64,000 nt of DNA, taken from Limosilactobacillus reuteri subsp. reuteri. GTDB taxonomy: Bacteria; Bacillota; Bacilli; Lactobacillales; Lactobacillaceae. How positions within the stretch are numbered: position 1 is the stretch's first letter; every line of letters starts with the position of its first letter. The notes under the pieces were generated by a model, which saw only the letters and a list, made by a program, of their open reading frames with translations, was not told where the DNA came from and did no database searches. A program made the translations under genes and the position numbers. Below are positions 25,640-35,013 of the stretch, piece by piece. Location of the stretch: NCBI RefSeq assembly GCF_000016825.1, contig NC_009513.1, positions 893,001-957,000 of the forward strand. Direction: 5' to 3'.

Positions 25640-26131
25640 TTAATCATCGTTTCGTAATGATGGAACAGTAATATCATTACCGTAATTGGCACTCCACCAC
25701 CCATGCTTGCTGACATAACCTGTTGGCAAGCAGAGAATCACTAAGAAGATTATATCAATGACTGAAGAAATAGTTTCCATCACCGCACTATCGTTACTTG
25801 TAAAAATAAGGGAAAGTAACCAGAAAACCAACACGGTCCAGCCAGTCAAACCGGTATCACGAACCCGCCGGACACAGATAGCAATTCCGGGAATAATAAT
25901 AGCAATAGCGAATACTGCAATAACGAAGAGCAGGAAAATTAAGAATCCAACGCCACGATTATAGCCATTCATAATCGAAGTGACAGAAGCAAAACCAGCG
26001 ATTGCTAGTAAGAAATATAAAATAACAAAAATGATGAAATTAACCAATACTGGCCACCAAAAATCCGCCCGCGTTGAAGTAGCCCGGTACTTAAAGGCAT
26101 TTTCCCAGTAGTATTTGTAAGCTTCAAACAT
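25640..26131 (-). CDS. DUF805-family inner membrane protein
   Basis: A 163-residue membrane protein with four hydrophobic segments. The N-terminus Y-Y-W-E-N-A-F-K-Y-R-A-T-S-T-R-A-D-F-W-W and the later I-C-V-R-R-V-R-D-T-G-L-T-G-W match the DUF805 pattern (Y-x-F-x-G-R-A-x-R-x-E-F-W and R-R-L-H-D-x-G-x-S-G-W). Function of the family is unknown. Single-gene unit read leftward toward the shared terminator. Confidence 0.85.
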   Translation of the reverse strand: MFEAYKYYWENAFKYRATSTRADFWWPVLVNFIIFVILYFLLAIAGFASVTSIMNGYNRGVGFLIFLLFVIAVFAIAIIIPGIAICVRRVRDTGLTGWTVLVFWLLSLIFTSNDSAVMETISSVIDIIFLVILCLPTGYVSKHGWWSANYGNDITVPSLRNDD

Positions 26132-26440
26132 ACAATTCTCCTCCTTTGATAGGTTTGCTTTGATTATAGCATTTTTGCGGGGATGTAGATTGACTTATGA
26201 TTTGGGGAGGAGAAAAAATCCCTAACTGTGACTAACACATTAGTATGCTAACTTTTCACACTTTACGTTAGAGTATATAATTTATAGGATTACTAATTGT
26301 AATAAATATTGATTTTAAGGATTGAAAATATCATGTTTATAATATAAAGAATAGTTAATTATGATTTTTTAACAGCGTCATCAATTAATGAAAAAGATAC
26401 GCAAATTTTATAAAAGTATGGAACGATAGGAGTTTTTATT
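26132..26440 (+). promoter_or_regulatory. Intergenic region with probable hsd operon promoter
   Basis: About 309 bases of very AT-rich sequence with no gene seen. A candidate promoter is TTTTCA (26253-26258), 17 bases, TATAAT (26276-26281), leaving a 160-base leader before hsdM. The leader has no obvious terminator. Confidence 0.45.
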
Positions 26441-27973
26441 TTGGCAACAAAGTCTAAAGAGCTAAATATTGAAGATAAATTATGGAAGGCTGCTGATGCA
26501 TTGCGTGGAAGTATGGATGCATCAGAATATCGTAATGTTGTATTAGGATTGATCTTTCTTAAATATGCGTCAGATTCCTTTGAAGAAAGAAGACAAGAAC
26601 TTTTAAAAACAGAATATCCTGAAGATGCAGAAGATCCGGATATGTATCTAGAAAATAATATTTTCTGGGTTCCTCAAGAGGCTCGTTGGGCAAAGATTGA
26701 ACATGCTGCTAAAACACCTCAAATTGGTGAAGTGATTGATGATGCAATGACTGCAATTGAAAAGAGCAATGATTCATTTCGAGGGATTTTGAGTAAAAAC
26801 TATGCTTCACCAGATCTTGATAAAACACGCTTGGGTGAAGTAGTTGATTTAATTTCGGACATTAAGGTTGGAACTAAAGAATCTACAGATAAAGATGTTT
26901 TAGGTCGTGTTTACGAATATTTCTTAAATGAATTTGCTAGTCAAGAGGGTAAACACGGTGGTGAGTTCTATACACCACGGTCAATTGTTAAAATCTTAGT
27001 TGAAATGATTGAGCCTTATAAAGGACGTATTTATGATCCTTGTTGTGGTTCAGGTGGAATGTTTGTCCAATCAGAAGAGTTCGTTCGTCATCATCAGGGA
27101 GAGTTGAAAGATCTTCACGTATTTGGTGAGGAATCTAACCCAACTACTTGGAAATTAGCTAAGATGAATTTAGCGATTAGAGGAATTGATAGCGACTTAG
27201 GCCCCCACCAAGGCGACACTTTCACTAATGATTTACATAAAGGTGTTCGTTTCAACTACATTTTGGCTAATCCACCATTCAACATTAAAAACTGGGGTGG
27301 CGAAAAGCTTCAAGAAGATGCTAGATGGAAATATGGTGTTCCACCAACAGGAAATGCAAATTATGCCTGGATTGAACATATTATTAGTAAGTTAGCACCG
27401 GATGGGAAAGCTGGCTTTGTTTTAGCTAACGGTGCCTTATCGACTTCTAATAAAGAAGAGTTTGCTATTCGTAAAGCAATTTTAGAAGATGATAAGATTG
27501 ATGCAATTGTTGCTTTACCTGAAAAAATGTTTTATTCAACGGGGATTCCAGTTTCATTATGGTTTGTTGATATGAATAAGGAATCTGAGGATGAACGCTC
27601 GCGAAAGGGTGAGACATTATTTATTGATGCACGTAATTTGGGTGAGATGATTGATCGAACTCATCGTGCATTTAATGATGATGATATTAAAAAAGTAGCG
27701 GATACTTACCATGCTTATCGTGGTACAAACGATCAAGAATATAAAGATGTTGCTGGCTTTTGTAAAATTGCTAAGTTAGATGAGATCGCTAAAAATGATT
27801 ATGTATTAACGCCTGGTCGCTATGTTGGCCTTGCTAAACAAGAAGATGATGGAGAATCATACGAAGTTAAAATGAAGAGACTAACTAGTGAATTAAAAGA
27901 ACAATTTGAGGAGAGTAATAAGTTACAAGCTCAAATTAAAGATGTATTGAAGGAGCTTGGATATGAAATATAA
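26441..27973 (+). CDS. hsdM: Type I restriction-modification methyltransferase subunit HsdM
   Basis: A 510-residue N6-adenine methyltransferase subunit. TTG start with AGGAG upstream. The HsdM N-terminal helical domain covers ~10-145; the SAM-binding motif D-P-C-C-G-S-G-G-M-F is at 199-208 and the catalytic N-P-P-F at 277-280. Works as M2S for methylation and with HsdR for cleavage. Its stop overlaps the first hsdS start (ATG 27963), so the two are co-translated. Complete and normal length. Confidence 0.95.
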   Translation: MATKSKELNIEDKLWKAADALRGSMDASEYRNVVLGLIFLKYASDSFEERRQELLKTEYPEDAEDPDMYLENNIFWVPQEARWAKIEHAAKTPQIGEVIDDAMTAIEKSNDSFRGILSKNYASPDLDKTRLGEVVDLISDIKVGTKESTDKDVLGRVYEYFLNEFASQEGKHGGEFYTPRSIVKILVEMIEPYKGRIYDPCCGSGGMFVQSEEFVRHHQGELKDLHVFGEESNPTTWKLAKMNLAIRGIDSDLGPHQGDTFTNDLHKGVRFNYILANPPFNIKNWGGEKLQEDARWKYGVPPTGNANYAWIEHIISKLAPDGKAGFVLANGALSTSNKEEFAIRKAILEDDKIDAIVALPEKMFYSTGIPVSLWFVDMNKESEDERSRKGETLFIDARNLGEMIDRTHRAFNDDDIKKVADTYHAYRGTNDQEYKDVAGFCKIAKLDEIAKNDYVLTPGRYVGLAKQEDDGESYEVKMKRLTSELKEQFEESNKLQAQIKDVLKELGYEI

Positions 27974-28550
27974 AAAAATACAGCTTAAGGATGTAGCTGA
28001 TATAGTTATGGGACAATCACCCAAGTCAGTCTTTTACAATACTAATGGAAATGGTACTCCGTTTCTTCAAGGAGTAAGAACATTTGGTGAAAATTATCCC
28101 CAAATTGATACATGGACTACTTCTTATAATAGAAAAGCGAAAAGCGGAGAAATATTGTTTAGTGTGAGGGCACCTGTTGGGAGAGTAAACTGGGCTAATC
28201 AAGATCTTGCAGTAGGGCGTGGATTAGCAGCTTTAAAAATTAAAAGTGGCTATTCAAAAGAATACTTATACTATCTTTTTAAGAAGATTGGTGGTCAATT
28301 AGATTCACTAGCTACTGGAACAGTATTTACTTCAATAAATAAAAAAGAATTGGAAGCTATAGAGCTAAAAATTCCTGTTAATTTAAGTGATCAAGAAAAA
28401 ATAGCTGATTATTTACAGAAGATTGATCAGGAAATAGAGTTAAATAATCAGATAAATGATAATTTAGATGTTAAAAATACTTTTCTAACAGCTCTTTTTT
28501 TATTGCTAATAATTTTTCGTTTTCTTCTTCTAATTTTCTTAATTGTTTAA
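27963..28550 (+). CDS. hsdS: HsdS half: first target-recognition domain joined to antisense tail
   Basis: Starts at ATG 27963 after AAGGAG, overlapping hsdM. Residues 1-~160 form one good target-recognition domain ending in the helical spacer E-L-N-N-Q-I-N-D-N-L. Right after the repeat at 28453-28467 the reading frame enters the reverse complement of another hsdS end, giving a meaningless hydrophobic tail (L-L-L-I-I-F-R-F) and a stop. In this orientation it is a half-subunit. Inversion of 28453-29093 would fuse it in frame to the second domain stored on the minus strand and make a full HsdS. Confidence 0.88.
   Translation: MKYKKIQLKDVADIVMGQSPKSVFYNTNGNGTPFLQGVRTFGENYPQIDTWTTSYNRKAKSGEILFSVRAPVGRVNWANQDLAVGRGLAALKIKSGYSKEYLYYLFKKIGGQLDSLATGTVFTSINKKELEAIELKIPVNLSDQEKIADYLQKIDQEIELNNQINDNLDVKNTFLTALFLLLIIFRFLLLIFLIV
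28453..28467 (+). repeat. hsdS recombination repeat, copy 1
   Basis: TAAATGATAATTTAG, coding for the I-N-D-N-L spacer of the first hsdS. Identical 15-mers occur inverted at 29079 and 31260 and direct at 30648. Copy 1 and copy 4 share 18 bases when read in the same sense. Confidence 0.9.
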
Positions 28551-29106
28551 AAATTGGTTTTGTAATTTCGTTAAACTTAGAAGTATCTTCTGAATTAGGA
28601 ATATTAATTATATGCTGTTTGAGTTTTTTACCTGATATTTCTTTGAATGTAGAACCATTAGCTTCATTTTTTATTGCAGCAGTTTCGTGCTTTAATAATT
28701 CATAAATAAATTGAAATGAATATTCTTTATTAGGGATTACAGACTTGAAGCCTTGGTTTGTAGCTAAATTATTTTTAGCTATAGAAATATAACCAATAGG
28801 TGCTCGAGAGCTAAATAGTATAGTATTGGTTGGCAATAATTTTGCACTTCCTTTTGCCAATCCTAAACCTGTAATGTAATTTTCACCACTTGAAGTAAAA
28901 ATTAACGGATGTTGAGACAGATCTTTGGGAGTTACCCAAGCAATATCTCCATTCCAATAAGCAGCTATTTTTTTAGACGGAGTACCACCACCAACTACTG
29001 TACCAATATCTTCAATAGTTTTTTCTACTGTTGTTACATTATTTAGGAAATTTATAAAATATGAATCAACTAATTCAACTAAATTATCATTTAATCTACT
29101 AAGCAA
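28471..29106 (-). pseudogene. hsdS: Silent inverted hsdS fragment carrying a second target-recognition domain
   Basis: Read on the minus strand the frame gives L-N-D-N-L-V at the repeat, then a conserved spacer, a complete recognition domain (I-G-T-V-V-G-G-G-T-P-S-K-K start) and the HsdS C-terminal helix ending E-L-L-E-K-Y-F. It lacks a first domain, a promoter and a convincing start (the M shortly before the repeat is probably incidental). It is a storage cassette: inversion between copies 1 and 2 puts it in frame behind the first hsdS head. Confidence 0.85.
29079..29093 (-). repeat. hsdS recombination repeat, copy 2 (inverted)
   Basis: CTAAATTATCATTTA on the plus strand, the exact complement of copy 1, 626 bases away from it edge to start of next unit boundary. 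It encodes L-N-D-N-L of the minus-strand fragment, in the same codon phase as copies 1 and 3. Confidence 0.9.
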
Positions 29107-29148
29107 CTCTCTGTGGTGTATTATTTTTCAAAAACGGAGAATTGATTC

Positions 29149-30123
29149 ATGCAAAGAGTAGAGTCTGAAAAATTGATTCAAAAAATGTTGCCATACTTGA
29201 ATAATCAACAGTTATTATGTCTAAGAAATGCACTAGATGAACTAATTACTACAGAAAATAAACAAGTAGATAATCATAAGGATAACCAGCAGCTGCTTAC
29301 TAAATACTTTGCTTCTAAAAGAGCAGAAGGATGCTCGGAAAAATCATTAAAGTATTATAAAACTACTATTACTAAAGCTCTGGCCTCAATTGGTAAAAAT
29401 GCTAAAGAAATCGTAACAGATGAGTTACGTAACTACTTAACTAATTATCAAGAAGTTCATAACTCTAGTAAGGTAACTATTGATAACATTAGAAGAATCC
29501 TTTCCAGTTTTTTTAACTGGCTAGAAGACGAGGACTATATTATCAAGAGTCCAGTAAGAAGAATTCATAAGGTTAAAGTTTCAACAACTGTGAAGGAAAC
29601 CTATACCGACGAAGAACTAGAAAAGTTACGTGATAATTGTAAGGATATTCGCGACTTAGCAATGATTGATTTTCTTGCTTCAACAGGTATGCGGGTTGGG
29701 GAATTGGTATTGTTGAATAGAGATGATATTAATTTTCAAGAGCGTGAATGCATTGTTTTTGGTAAAGGTAGTAAAGAACGAATTGCTTATTTTGATGCAA
29801 GAGCTAAATTACATTTGCAGAAATATTTATATACTCGTACGGATAGTAATGAGGCATTGTTTGTTTCGCTATACAGGAAACATACTCGCTTAACAATTGG
29901 GGGAGTTGAATCACGATTAAAGCATTTAGGTAAAAGATTAGGAATTTCGCGTGTATATCCACATAAATTTAGAAGAACGTTAGCTACAACAGCAATAGAT
30001 AAGGGAATGCCAATTGAACAATTACAGCGTCTTTTAGGACATAAACGAATAGACACAACTTTACATTATGCGATGGTTAAACAACAAAATGTAAAGATAG
30101 CACATAGAAAGTATATAGGGTGA
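29149..30123 (+). CDS. Tyrosine recombinase of the hsdS shuffling locus
   Basis: A 324-residue tyrosine recombinase. N-terminal SAM-like core-binding domain at ~45-130; catalytic residues visible as R182 (S-T-G-M-R-V-G-E-L), K206, H272 and R275 (H-K-F-R-R-T), H298 (L-G-H-K-R) and Tyr307 (L-H-Y-A). All are present, so it should be active. It lies between two hsdS units in a type I locus, the position of PsrA/CreX-type invertases that flip hsdS segments at short inverted repeats. It stops four bases before the next hsdS start. Confidence 0.9.
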   Translation: MQRVESEKLIQKMLPYLNNQQLLCLRNALDELITTENKQVDNHKDNQQLLTKYFASKRAEGCSEKSLKYYKTTITKALASIGKNAKEIVTDELRNYLTNYQEVHNSSKVTIDNIRRILSSFFNWLEDEDYIIKSPVRRIHKVKVSTTVKETYTDEELEKLRDNCKDIRDLAMIDFLASTGMRVGELVLLNRDDINFQERECIVFGKGSKERIAYFDARAKLHLQKYLYTRTDSNEALFVSLYRKHTRLTIGGVESRLKHLGKRLGISRVYPHKFRRTLATTAIDKGMPIEQLQRLLGHKRIDTTLHYAMVKQQNVKIAHRKYIG

Positions 30124-30127
30124 TGAA

Positions 30128-31255
30128 ATGATTTATAAATACTTAGGAGATATTGCTGAGATTAAAGGTGGCAAAAGAATGCCTAAAGGAACTAGATTGC
30201 AACAAGAAAAAAATCAACATCCGTATTTAAGGATTACTGATTATGATGGTAAAAGTTTTGATCGTAATAGTATTAGATATGTTCCTGATGAGGTGTTTGA
30301 AAAGATTAGTAACTATACAGTAACAGAGGGAGATATTTTTTTATCAATTGTTGGAACTATAGGGATAGCGACCACGATTGATAAAGAATATGATAATGCT
30401 AATCTAACAGAAAATGCAGTTAAAATAATTCCTGATGAGTCGGTAAATTCCAAATATATTTTATATTTTTTACAATCGATGTTAGGACAAAGACAAATGA
30501 ATGAACTTTCTGTTGGCTCAACACAAAAAAAGTTGCCTATAAAAAACATTAAAAAAATCAAGATTCTTTTACCTAATTTAGAAATACAAAATAAAGTTGT
30601 ATCTAATTTACAAATCTTAGATAAAAAAATAGCTTTGAACAATCAAATAAATGATAATTTAGATGCTTTATTAACTAATATATTCAAAAAATATATGATT
30701 AATGACGGTTTTGAAAAATCAAACTTAACTCAAATTGCAAATTATAAAAATGGGTTAGCTATGCAAAAGTATAGACCTAATTCTAATGAAGAAAGCTTAC
30801 CAGTTCTTAAAATAAAAGAGTTAAATCAAGGAAATACTGATGATTCGTCCGATAGATGTTCGGCTAATCTTGATAATTCTGTAATAGTTAATACTGGCGA
30901 CATAATTTTTTCGTGGTCAGGAACTTTATTAGTAAAAAATTGGACGGGAGACAAGGCAGGTCTTAATCAACATTTATTTAAGGTTACCTCTAATAAGTAT
31001 CCTGCATGGTTTATTTATGAATGGACTAAGTATCATTTATTGAGGTTTCAAGCAATTGCCGCCGGAAAAGCTACAACCATGGGTCATATCAAAAGAAGTG
31101 ATTTAAAATCATCACTAGTATATATTCCCTCTCAATTATTTTTAGCGAAAATGGATAGTCAACTAGCACCAATTTATAGTCAAAGGTTAAACCTAATTAA
31201 AGAAAATCAACAATTATCGAAACTTAAGCAGACTTTGCTTAAGAAATATTTTTAA
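30128..31255 (+). CDS. hsdS: Type I specificity subunit HsdS, full length
   Basis: A 375-residue HsdS with two target-recognition domains (about 1-150 and 195-340) separated by the helical spacer L-N-N-Q-I-N-D-N-L-D-A at ~170-180 and closed by a second helix ending T-L-L-K-K-Y-F. This is the expressed specificity subunit in the present orientation. Repeat copy 3 lies in the spacer and copy 4 starts five bases after the stop, so its second domain is flanked by inverted repeats and can be flipped. The first domain differs from that of the gene at 27963. Confidence 0.92.
   Translation: MIYKYLGDIAEIKGGKRMPKGTRLQQEKNQHPYLRITDYDGKSFDRNSIRYVPDEVFEKISNYTVTEGDIFLSIVGTIGIATTIDKEYDNANLTENAVKIIPDESVNSKYILYFLQSMLGQRQMNELSVGSTQKKLPIKNIKKIKILLPNLEIQNKVVSNLQILDKKIALNNQINDNLDALLTNIFKKYMINDGFEKSNLTQIANYKNGLAMQKYRPNSNEESLPVLKIKELNQGNTDDSSDRCSANLDNSVIVNTGDIIFSWSGTLLVKNWTGDKAGLNQHLFKVTSNKYPAWFIYEWTKYHLLRFQAIAAGKATTMGHIKRSDLKSSLVYIPSQLFLAKMDSQLAPIYSQRLNLIKENQQLSKLKQTLLKKYF
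30648..30662 (+). repeat. hsdS recombination repeat, copy 3
   Basis: TAAATGATAATTTAG in the spacer of the full-length hsdS. Flanking sequence (AACAATCAAA before, ATGCT after) is also similar to that around copy 1. Confidence 0.9.
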
Positions 31256-31259
31256 GCAA

Positions 31260-31274
31260 CTAAATTATCATTTA
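31260..31274 (-). repeat. hsdS recombination repeat, copy 4 (inverted)
   Basis: CTAAATTATCATTTA immediately after the full-length hsdS stop and before hsdR. Together with copy 3 it brackets the second recognition domain as an invertible cassette. Confidence 0.9.
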
Positions 31275-31308
31275 TCTCCCTAAATCAAACAGAAAGAGGT
31301 GATTTATT

Positions 31309-34300
31309 GTGGCAAGTTATCTTAACGAAGAAAATATAGAGGGCATTGCTTTAAGATGTCTTGATGAAGTAGGCTATCAAGTCTACAAAAGTGCTAGTTA
31401 TACTAGTCCGAATGTAGAAATAGATGCTGAAAGAAATAATGACCATACACAACCTATTTTAAAAGGACAATTAGAAAACGCTTTACGCAAGTTAAATTCT
31501 GGACTTGATGATGAAGTATACCGTAATGCCATTCATCAATTTGAAATGCTAGCAGATAGCCCAGATATGATGCTTAATAACCATAAACTTCATGAATTAA
31601 TTATCGGCGGAGCAAAAGTAAAAACATCAATTAAAGGTGAGGACCGGACCATTACTTTGTATCCGATTGATTTTAAAAACGTTGATAACAATACATTTAT
31701 TGCAACAAATCAATTTACAATGAAACAAGGAGAACATGAAAGAAGACCAGACATTACTCTTTTTATTAATGGGCTTCCTTTAGTTACCTTTGAATTAAAG
31801 AACCCAGCAAATGCGAATGTAGGTATTCAACAAGCTTTTGCCCAATTTTCTACTTATAAAGAAGAAATATCTTCTTATATGCAATATAACGAAATTTTAA
31901 TTGTTTCTGATGGAATTAATGCGCGAGCTGGGTCATTAACAGCGGGAATTGATCGCTTTATGCGGTGGCGCGAGCCGAAAAATGTAGATATTGACGATTC
32001 AATGATGGAATTAGAAGTATTGATAAAATACATGCTTACCCCATCTGATTTATTAAACATCATTCAGAATTTTATTCTTTTTGAAAGTGATGGAGACAAG
32101 ACAATCAAGATTTTAGCAGCATATCATCAATACTATATGGTTAATAAAGCTGTAAAAAGAACATCAAAAGTATTGGCTGACCCTGATGACAAACGAATTG
32201 GTGTTGTTTGGCATACCACTGGTTCTGGTAAATCATTGTCGATGGTCTTTTATTCTGGAATAGTAGCTCGTAAACTTGGTAATCCAACTATTTTAGTAAT
32301 TAATGATCGTAATGATTTAGATGATCAGTTATTTGGTACTTTTGCGGCTGCTCATGAATATCTACAACAAAACCCTGATCACGCTGAATCACGAGGAGAA
32401 GTTCGTAAATACATGAGTAAGAATTCTGGCGGGATTGTTTTTAGTACAATTCAAAAATTCTCACCAAACTTTGACGCAGGTGAAGAACATATGCCTATAC
32501 TTACAAACCGTTCTAACGTTATCGTAATGGTTGATGAAGCTCATCGGTCTCAATATGGAATGCAAGCAAAACTAACCGATAATGGTATTCGTTATGGATA
32601 TGCTAAATATTTGCGTGAGGCTCTTCCTAACGCCTCGTTTATTGGTTTTACAGGAACACCAATAAATACTGAAGATAAATCTACCGTGGCAATGTTTGGA
32701 AATTACATTGATGTTTATGATATTACTCAAGCAGTTAATGATCATGCCACGGTCCGGATTTATTATGAAAGTCACGTTTTCCCATTAAAGCTTAAGGACA
32801 ATGCAATTGATGAATATCAAAAGTTAATTAAAGAAGCTGGTATTAATGACGATCCTAATCTTAGAGAAACTGAGCGACGGAATCGGGCATTTACTAGATT
32901 AGAGGCCCTTGCCGGTGCAAAACCACGGTTAGAAAAAATAGCCCAACACTTTGTTCATCATTTTGAATCACGACAAAAGGAAGAATTTGGTAAGTCGATG
33001 ATTGTTGAAATGTCACGACAAAATGCAGTAAAGCTATATAATGAAATTGCAAAATTACGTCCTGAGTGGATAAATGATGATATTCATAAGGGAAAAATCA
33101 AAGTTATTATGACGTCTAATGCTTCTGATGGCCCAGAATTTGCTAAATTTAAGACAAGCAAACAAGACCGATTTACGTTACAACAACGGATGAAAGATAA
33201 CGATGACGAATTACAAATTGTAATAGTTGTTGATATGTGGCTAACTGGATTTGATGTTCCTAGCATGAATACCATGTACATTGACAAGCCAATGCAAGGA
33301 CATAATCTTATCCAGGCAATTGCTCGTGTTAATCGAGTATTTAAGAATAAAGATAGTGGGTTAATTGTCGATTACATTGGGATTGCTGATGCTCTTCGTT
33401 TTGCCTTAAATGTATACACAAAAGATGACCAAGGAAAAGTTGGAATTAATGTTGATCGTGCACTAATGCTTCTAAAAGAGAAATATGACATTATTAAAGA
33501 AGATTTCCTATATGGGATTGATTACTCAGAATTTGATTCTGATGATAGCCAAACTCGTCAGAAGGCAGTTACTCGTGTTGTAAATGAATTAGCTGCAGAG
33601 GACGATGAAACAAAACAAAAATTCTTTGATGTAGTAACAGAACTTCAAAAAGCTTATGCATTAGTTTCAACACAGCCGGAAGCCCAAGATTTAAGTGCGG
33701 AGATAGCATTCTTTAAAACGGTTAAAGTATTCTTAACTAAGCTTGAGGCTCCTGACGATCCAGATGATAGTAAAGAGATTCATAGTTCTGTTGATTATCG
33801 AATGCAACAACTATTAGATCAATCAATTATTTCAGAGCCGAACGTTGACATTTATCGTGACCTAGGATTAGAACGCCCTAACTTAGATTTAATCTCAGAA
33901 CAATTTCTTGAAAAAGTAAATGAAATTACTGAGAAAGATCTAGCAATTACTCTTTTAGAGAAACTATTAAAAGGGCAAGTAAAAGCCTACCAAAAAACGA
34001 ATATTGTTAAAGGCAAGAAGTTTGAGGAATTACTTCAAGAGTCAATTGATGATTACAATAGGCGGGGAATTACCAGTGAAATTGTAATTAGAAAGTTAAT
34101 TGATATGGCTAAGGAAATTAATAAAGAACAACAAGAAGGTAAGAATCTGGGACTTTCAAAAGAAGAAGTTGCCTTTTATGATGCTTTAGCTGATCATGAG
34201 AAAGCTGTTCAAGAATTAGGAGAAGAAAAGTTACATCTTATTGCTGCTGAATTAGTAAAGACTGTAAAGCAACAATCAGGGGTTGATTGGGAGCGGCGCA

Positions 34301-34434
34301 GCAATGTTCGTGCTAAAATGCGTGTTGCAGTTAAACATCTATTACGTAAGTATGGTTATCCACCTGATATTGCTCCAGATGCCATTAAGACCGTAGTAAA
34401 GCAAGCTGAACAAATGGCTTCTCAAGAGAGCTAA
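31309..34434 (+). CDS. hsdR: Type I restriction endonuclease subunit HsdR
   Basis: A 1041-residue motor/nuclease subunit. GTG start after AGAGGTGA. The N-terminal nuclease motif is P-D-I-T-L-F-I-N-G then T-F-E-L-K-N (about residues 147-165). The translocase follows: Walker A T-T-G-S-G-K-S at ~303-309, D-E-A-H-R-S at ~408, G-F-T-G-T-P at ~447, and later helicase motifs (M-W-L-T-G-F-D-V-P, I-A-R-V-N-R). The C-terminal ~300 residues are helical and bind the methyltransferase core. Complete, and followed by a terminator. Confidence 0.95.
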   Translation: MASYLNEENIEGIALRCLDEVGYQVYKSASYTSPNVEIDAERNNDHTQPILKGQLENALRKLNSGLDDEVYRNAIHQFEMLADSPDMMLNNHKLHELIIGGAKVKTSIKGEDRTITLYPIDFKNVDNNTFIATNQFTMKQGEHERRPDITLFINGLPLVTFELKNPANANVGIQQAFAQFSTYKEEISSYMQYNEILIVSDGINARAGSLTAGIDRFMRWREPKNVDIDDSMMELEVLIKYMLTPSDLLNIIQNFILFESDGDKTIKILAAYHQYYMVNKAVKRTSKVLADPDDKRIGVVWHTTGSGKSLSMVFYSGIVARKLGNPTILVINDRNDLDDQLFGTFAAAHEYLQQNPDHAESRGEVRKYMSKNSGGIVFSTIQKFSPNFDAGEEHMPILTNRSNVIVMVDEAHRSQYGMQAKLTDNGIRYGYAKYLREALPNASFIGFTGTPINTEDKSTVAMFGNYIDVYDITQAVNDHATVRIYYESHVFPLKLKDNAIDEYQKLIKEAGINDDPNLRETERRNRAFTRLEALAGAKPRLEKIAQHFVHHFESRQKEEFGKSMIVEMSRQNAVKLYNEIAKLRPEWINDDIHKGKIKVIMTSNASDGPEFAKFKTSKQDRFTLQQRMKDNDDELQIVIVVDMWLTGFDVPSMNTMYIDKPMQGHNLIQAIARVNRVFKNKDSGLIVDYIGIADALRFALNVYTKDDQGKVGINVDRALMLLKEKYDIIKEDFLYGIDYSEFDSDDSQTRQKAVTRVVNELAAEDDETKQKFFDVVTELQKAYALVSTQPEAQDLSAEIAFFKTVKVFLTKLEAPDDPDDSKEIHSSVDYRMQQLLDQSIISEPNVDIYRDLGLERPNLDLISEQFLEKVNEITEKDLAITLLEKLLKGQVKAYQKTNIVKGKKFEELLQESIDDYNRRGITSEIVIRKLIDMAKEINKEQQEGKNLGLSKEEVAFYDALADHEKAVQELGEEKLHLIAAELVKTVKQQSGVDWERRSNVRAKMRVAVKHLLRKYGYPPDIAPDAIKTVVKQAEQMASQES

Positions 34435-34441
34435 TTATTAA

Positions 34442-34486
34442 AGTAAAAAGACTAATTGCTGTTACAACAACCAGTCTTTTTACCAC
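34442..34486. terminator. Bidirectional terminator after hsdR
   Basis: GTAAAAAGACTAATTG and CAACCAGTCTTTTTAC pair with two mismatches; T/A tracts on both strands. Ends hsdR and the convergent HigA-like gene. Confidence 0.75.
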
Positions 34487-34490
34487 TCAA

Positions 34491-34730
34491 TTATTTTCGG
34501 CTATTAATATCTTTTTGCAACTTCAAGAAATAATTGTCAGAGACATGAAACACTTGTCCTAACTGTTGCGAAATATCCGCATCAATTACTAATTTATTAT
34601 GCAGAAGATGGTCAATTTGCTCTAAAGAAATAGTGGTTTTCTTTGATAAAGTTACTGGTGATATATCTAGTGGAATCATAAATTCTTCTTGTAAAATTTC
34701 ACCAATAGTTGGCAGTGGAATTTTTGTCAT
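34491..34730 (-). CDS. HigA/VapI-like HTH antitoxin homologue, no toxin beside it
   Basis: A 79-residue protein; ATG 34730 was chosen because GGGAGA lies just upstream. The pattern I-G-E-I-L-Q-E-E-F-M-I-P-L then S-P-V-T-L-S-K and I-S-L-E-Q-I-D-H-L-L follows the HigA family (G-E-I-L-x-E-E-F-x-x-P-L, XRE helix-turn-helix), and N-Y-F-L-K-L-Q matches its C-terminal W-L-x-L-Q. No HigB-like ORF is visible on either side, so it is orphan here. It may be a remnant of a toxin-antitoxin pair or an independent repressor. Confidence 0.7.
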   Translation of the reverse strand: MTKIPLPTIGEILQEEFMIPLDISPVTLSKKTTISLEQIDHLLHNKLVIDADISQQLGQVFHVSDNYFLKLQKDINSRK

Positions 34731-34887
34731 TTTACTATCTCCCAAGTTCAAAAATTAATCTGTTTTAATTATAGCTTAAATTAAAACACTACTACTTATA
34801 AATTCTTTAAACCTGAAACCGTTTCCTTACATTATCGCCCAAATGCGTTATAATTAACTTAACTGATCAACAAAGGGGCGATTAGAT

Positions 34888-35004
34888 ATGAAGTGTCCAT
34901 GTCATAACTTATCAAAGAACCAAAAGATTGTTTTATTAACCCTTGTCGCAGGAGCCTTAATTTGGCCAATGTACTTGCTATATAAGCTGGCAAAGAAAAA
35001 ATAA
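34888..35004 (+). CDS. Miniprotein 1: 38-aa single-span membrane protein
   Basis: Encodes 38 residues: a Cys-containing hydrophilic start (M-K-C-P-C-H-N-L-S-K-N-Q-K), one membrane span of ~18 residues and a basic end Y-K-L-A-K-K-K. It has a TATAAT box ~35 bases upstream, an AAAGGGGCG ribosome site and its own terminator. The span ends A-L-I-W-P-M-Y-L-L-Y-K, which resembles two other miniproteins at 37363 and 37523. The CxC pair is unique to this copy. Function unknown. Confidence 0.65.
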   Translation: MKCPCHNLSKNQKIVLLTLVAGALIWPMYLLYKLAKKK

Positions 35005-35013
35005 TTTTTATAC

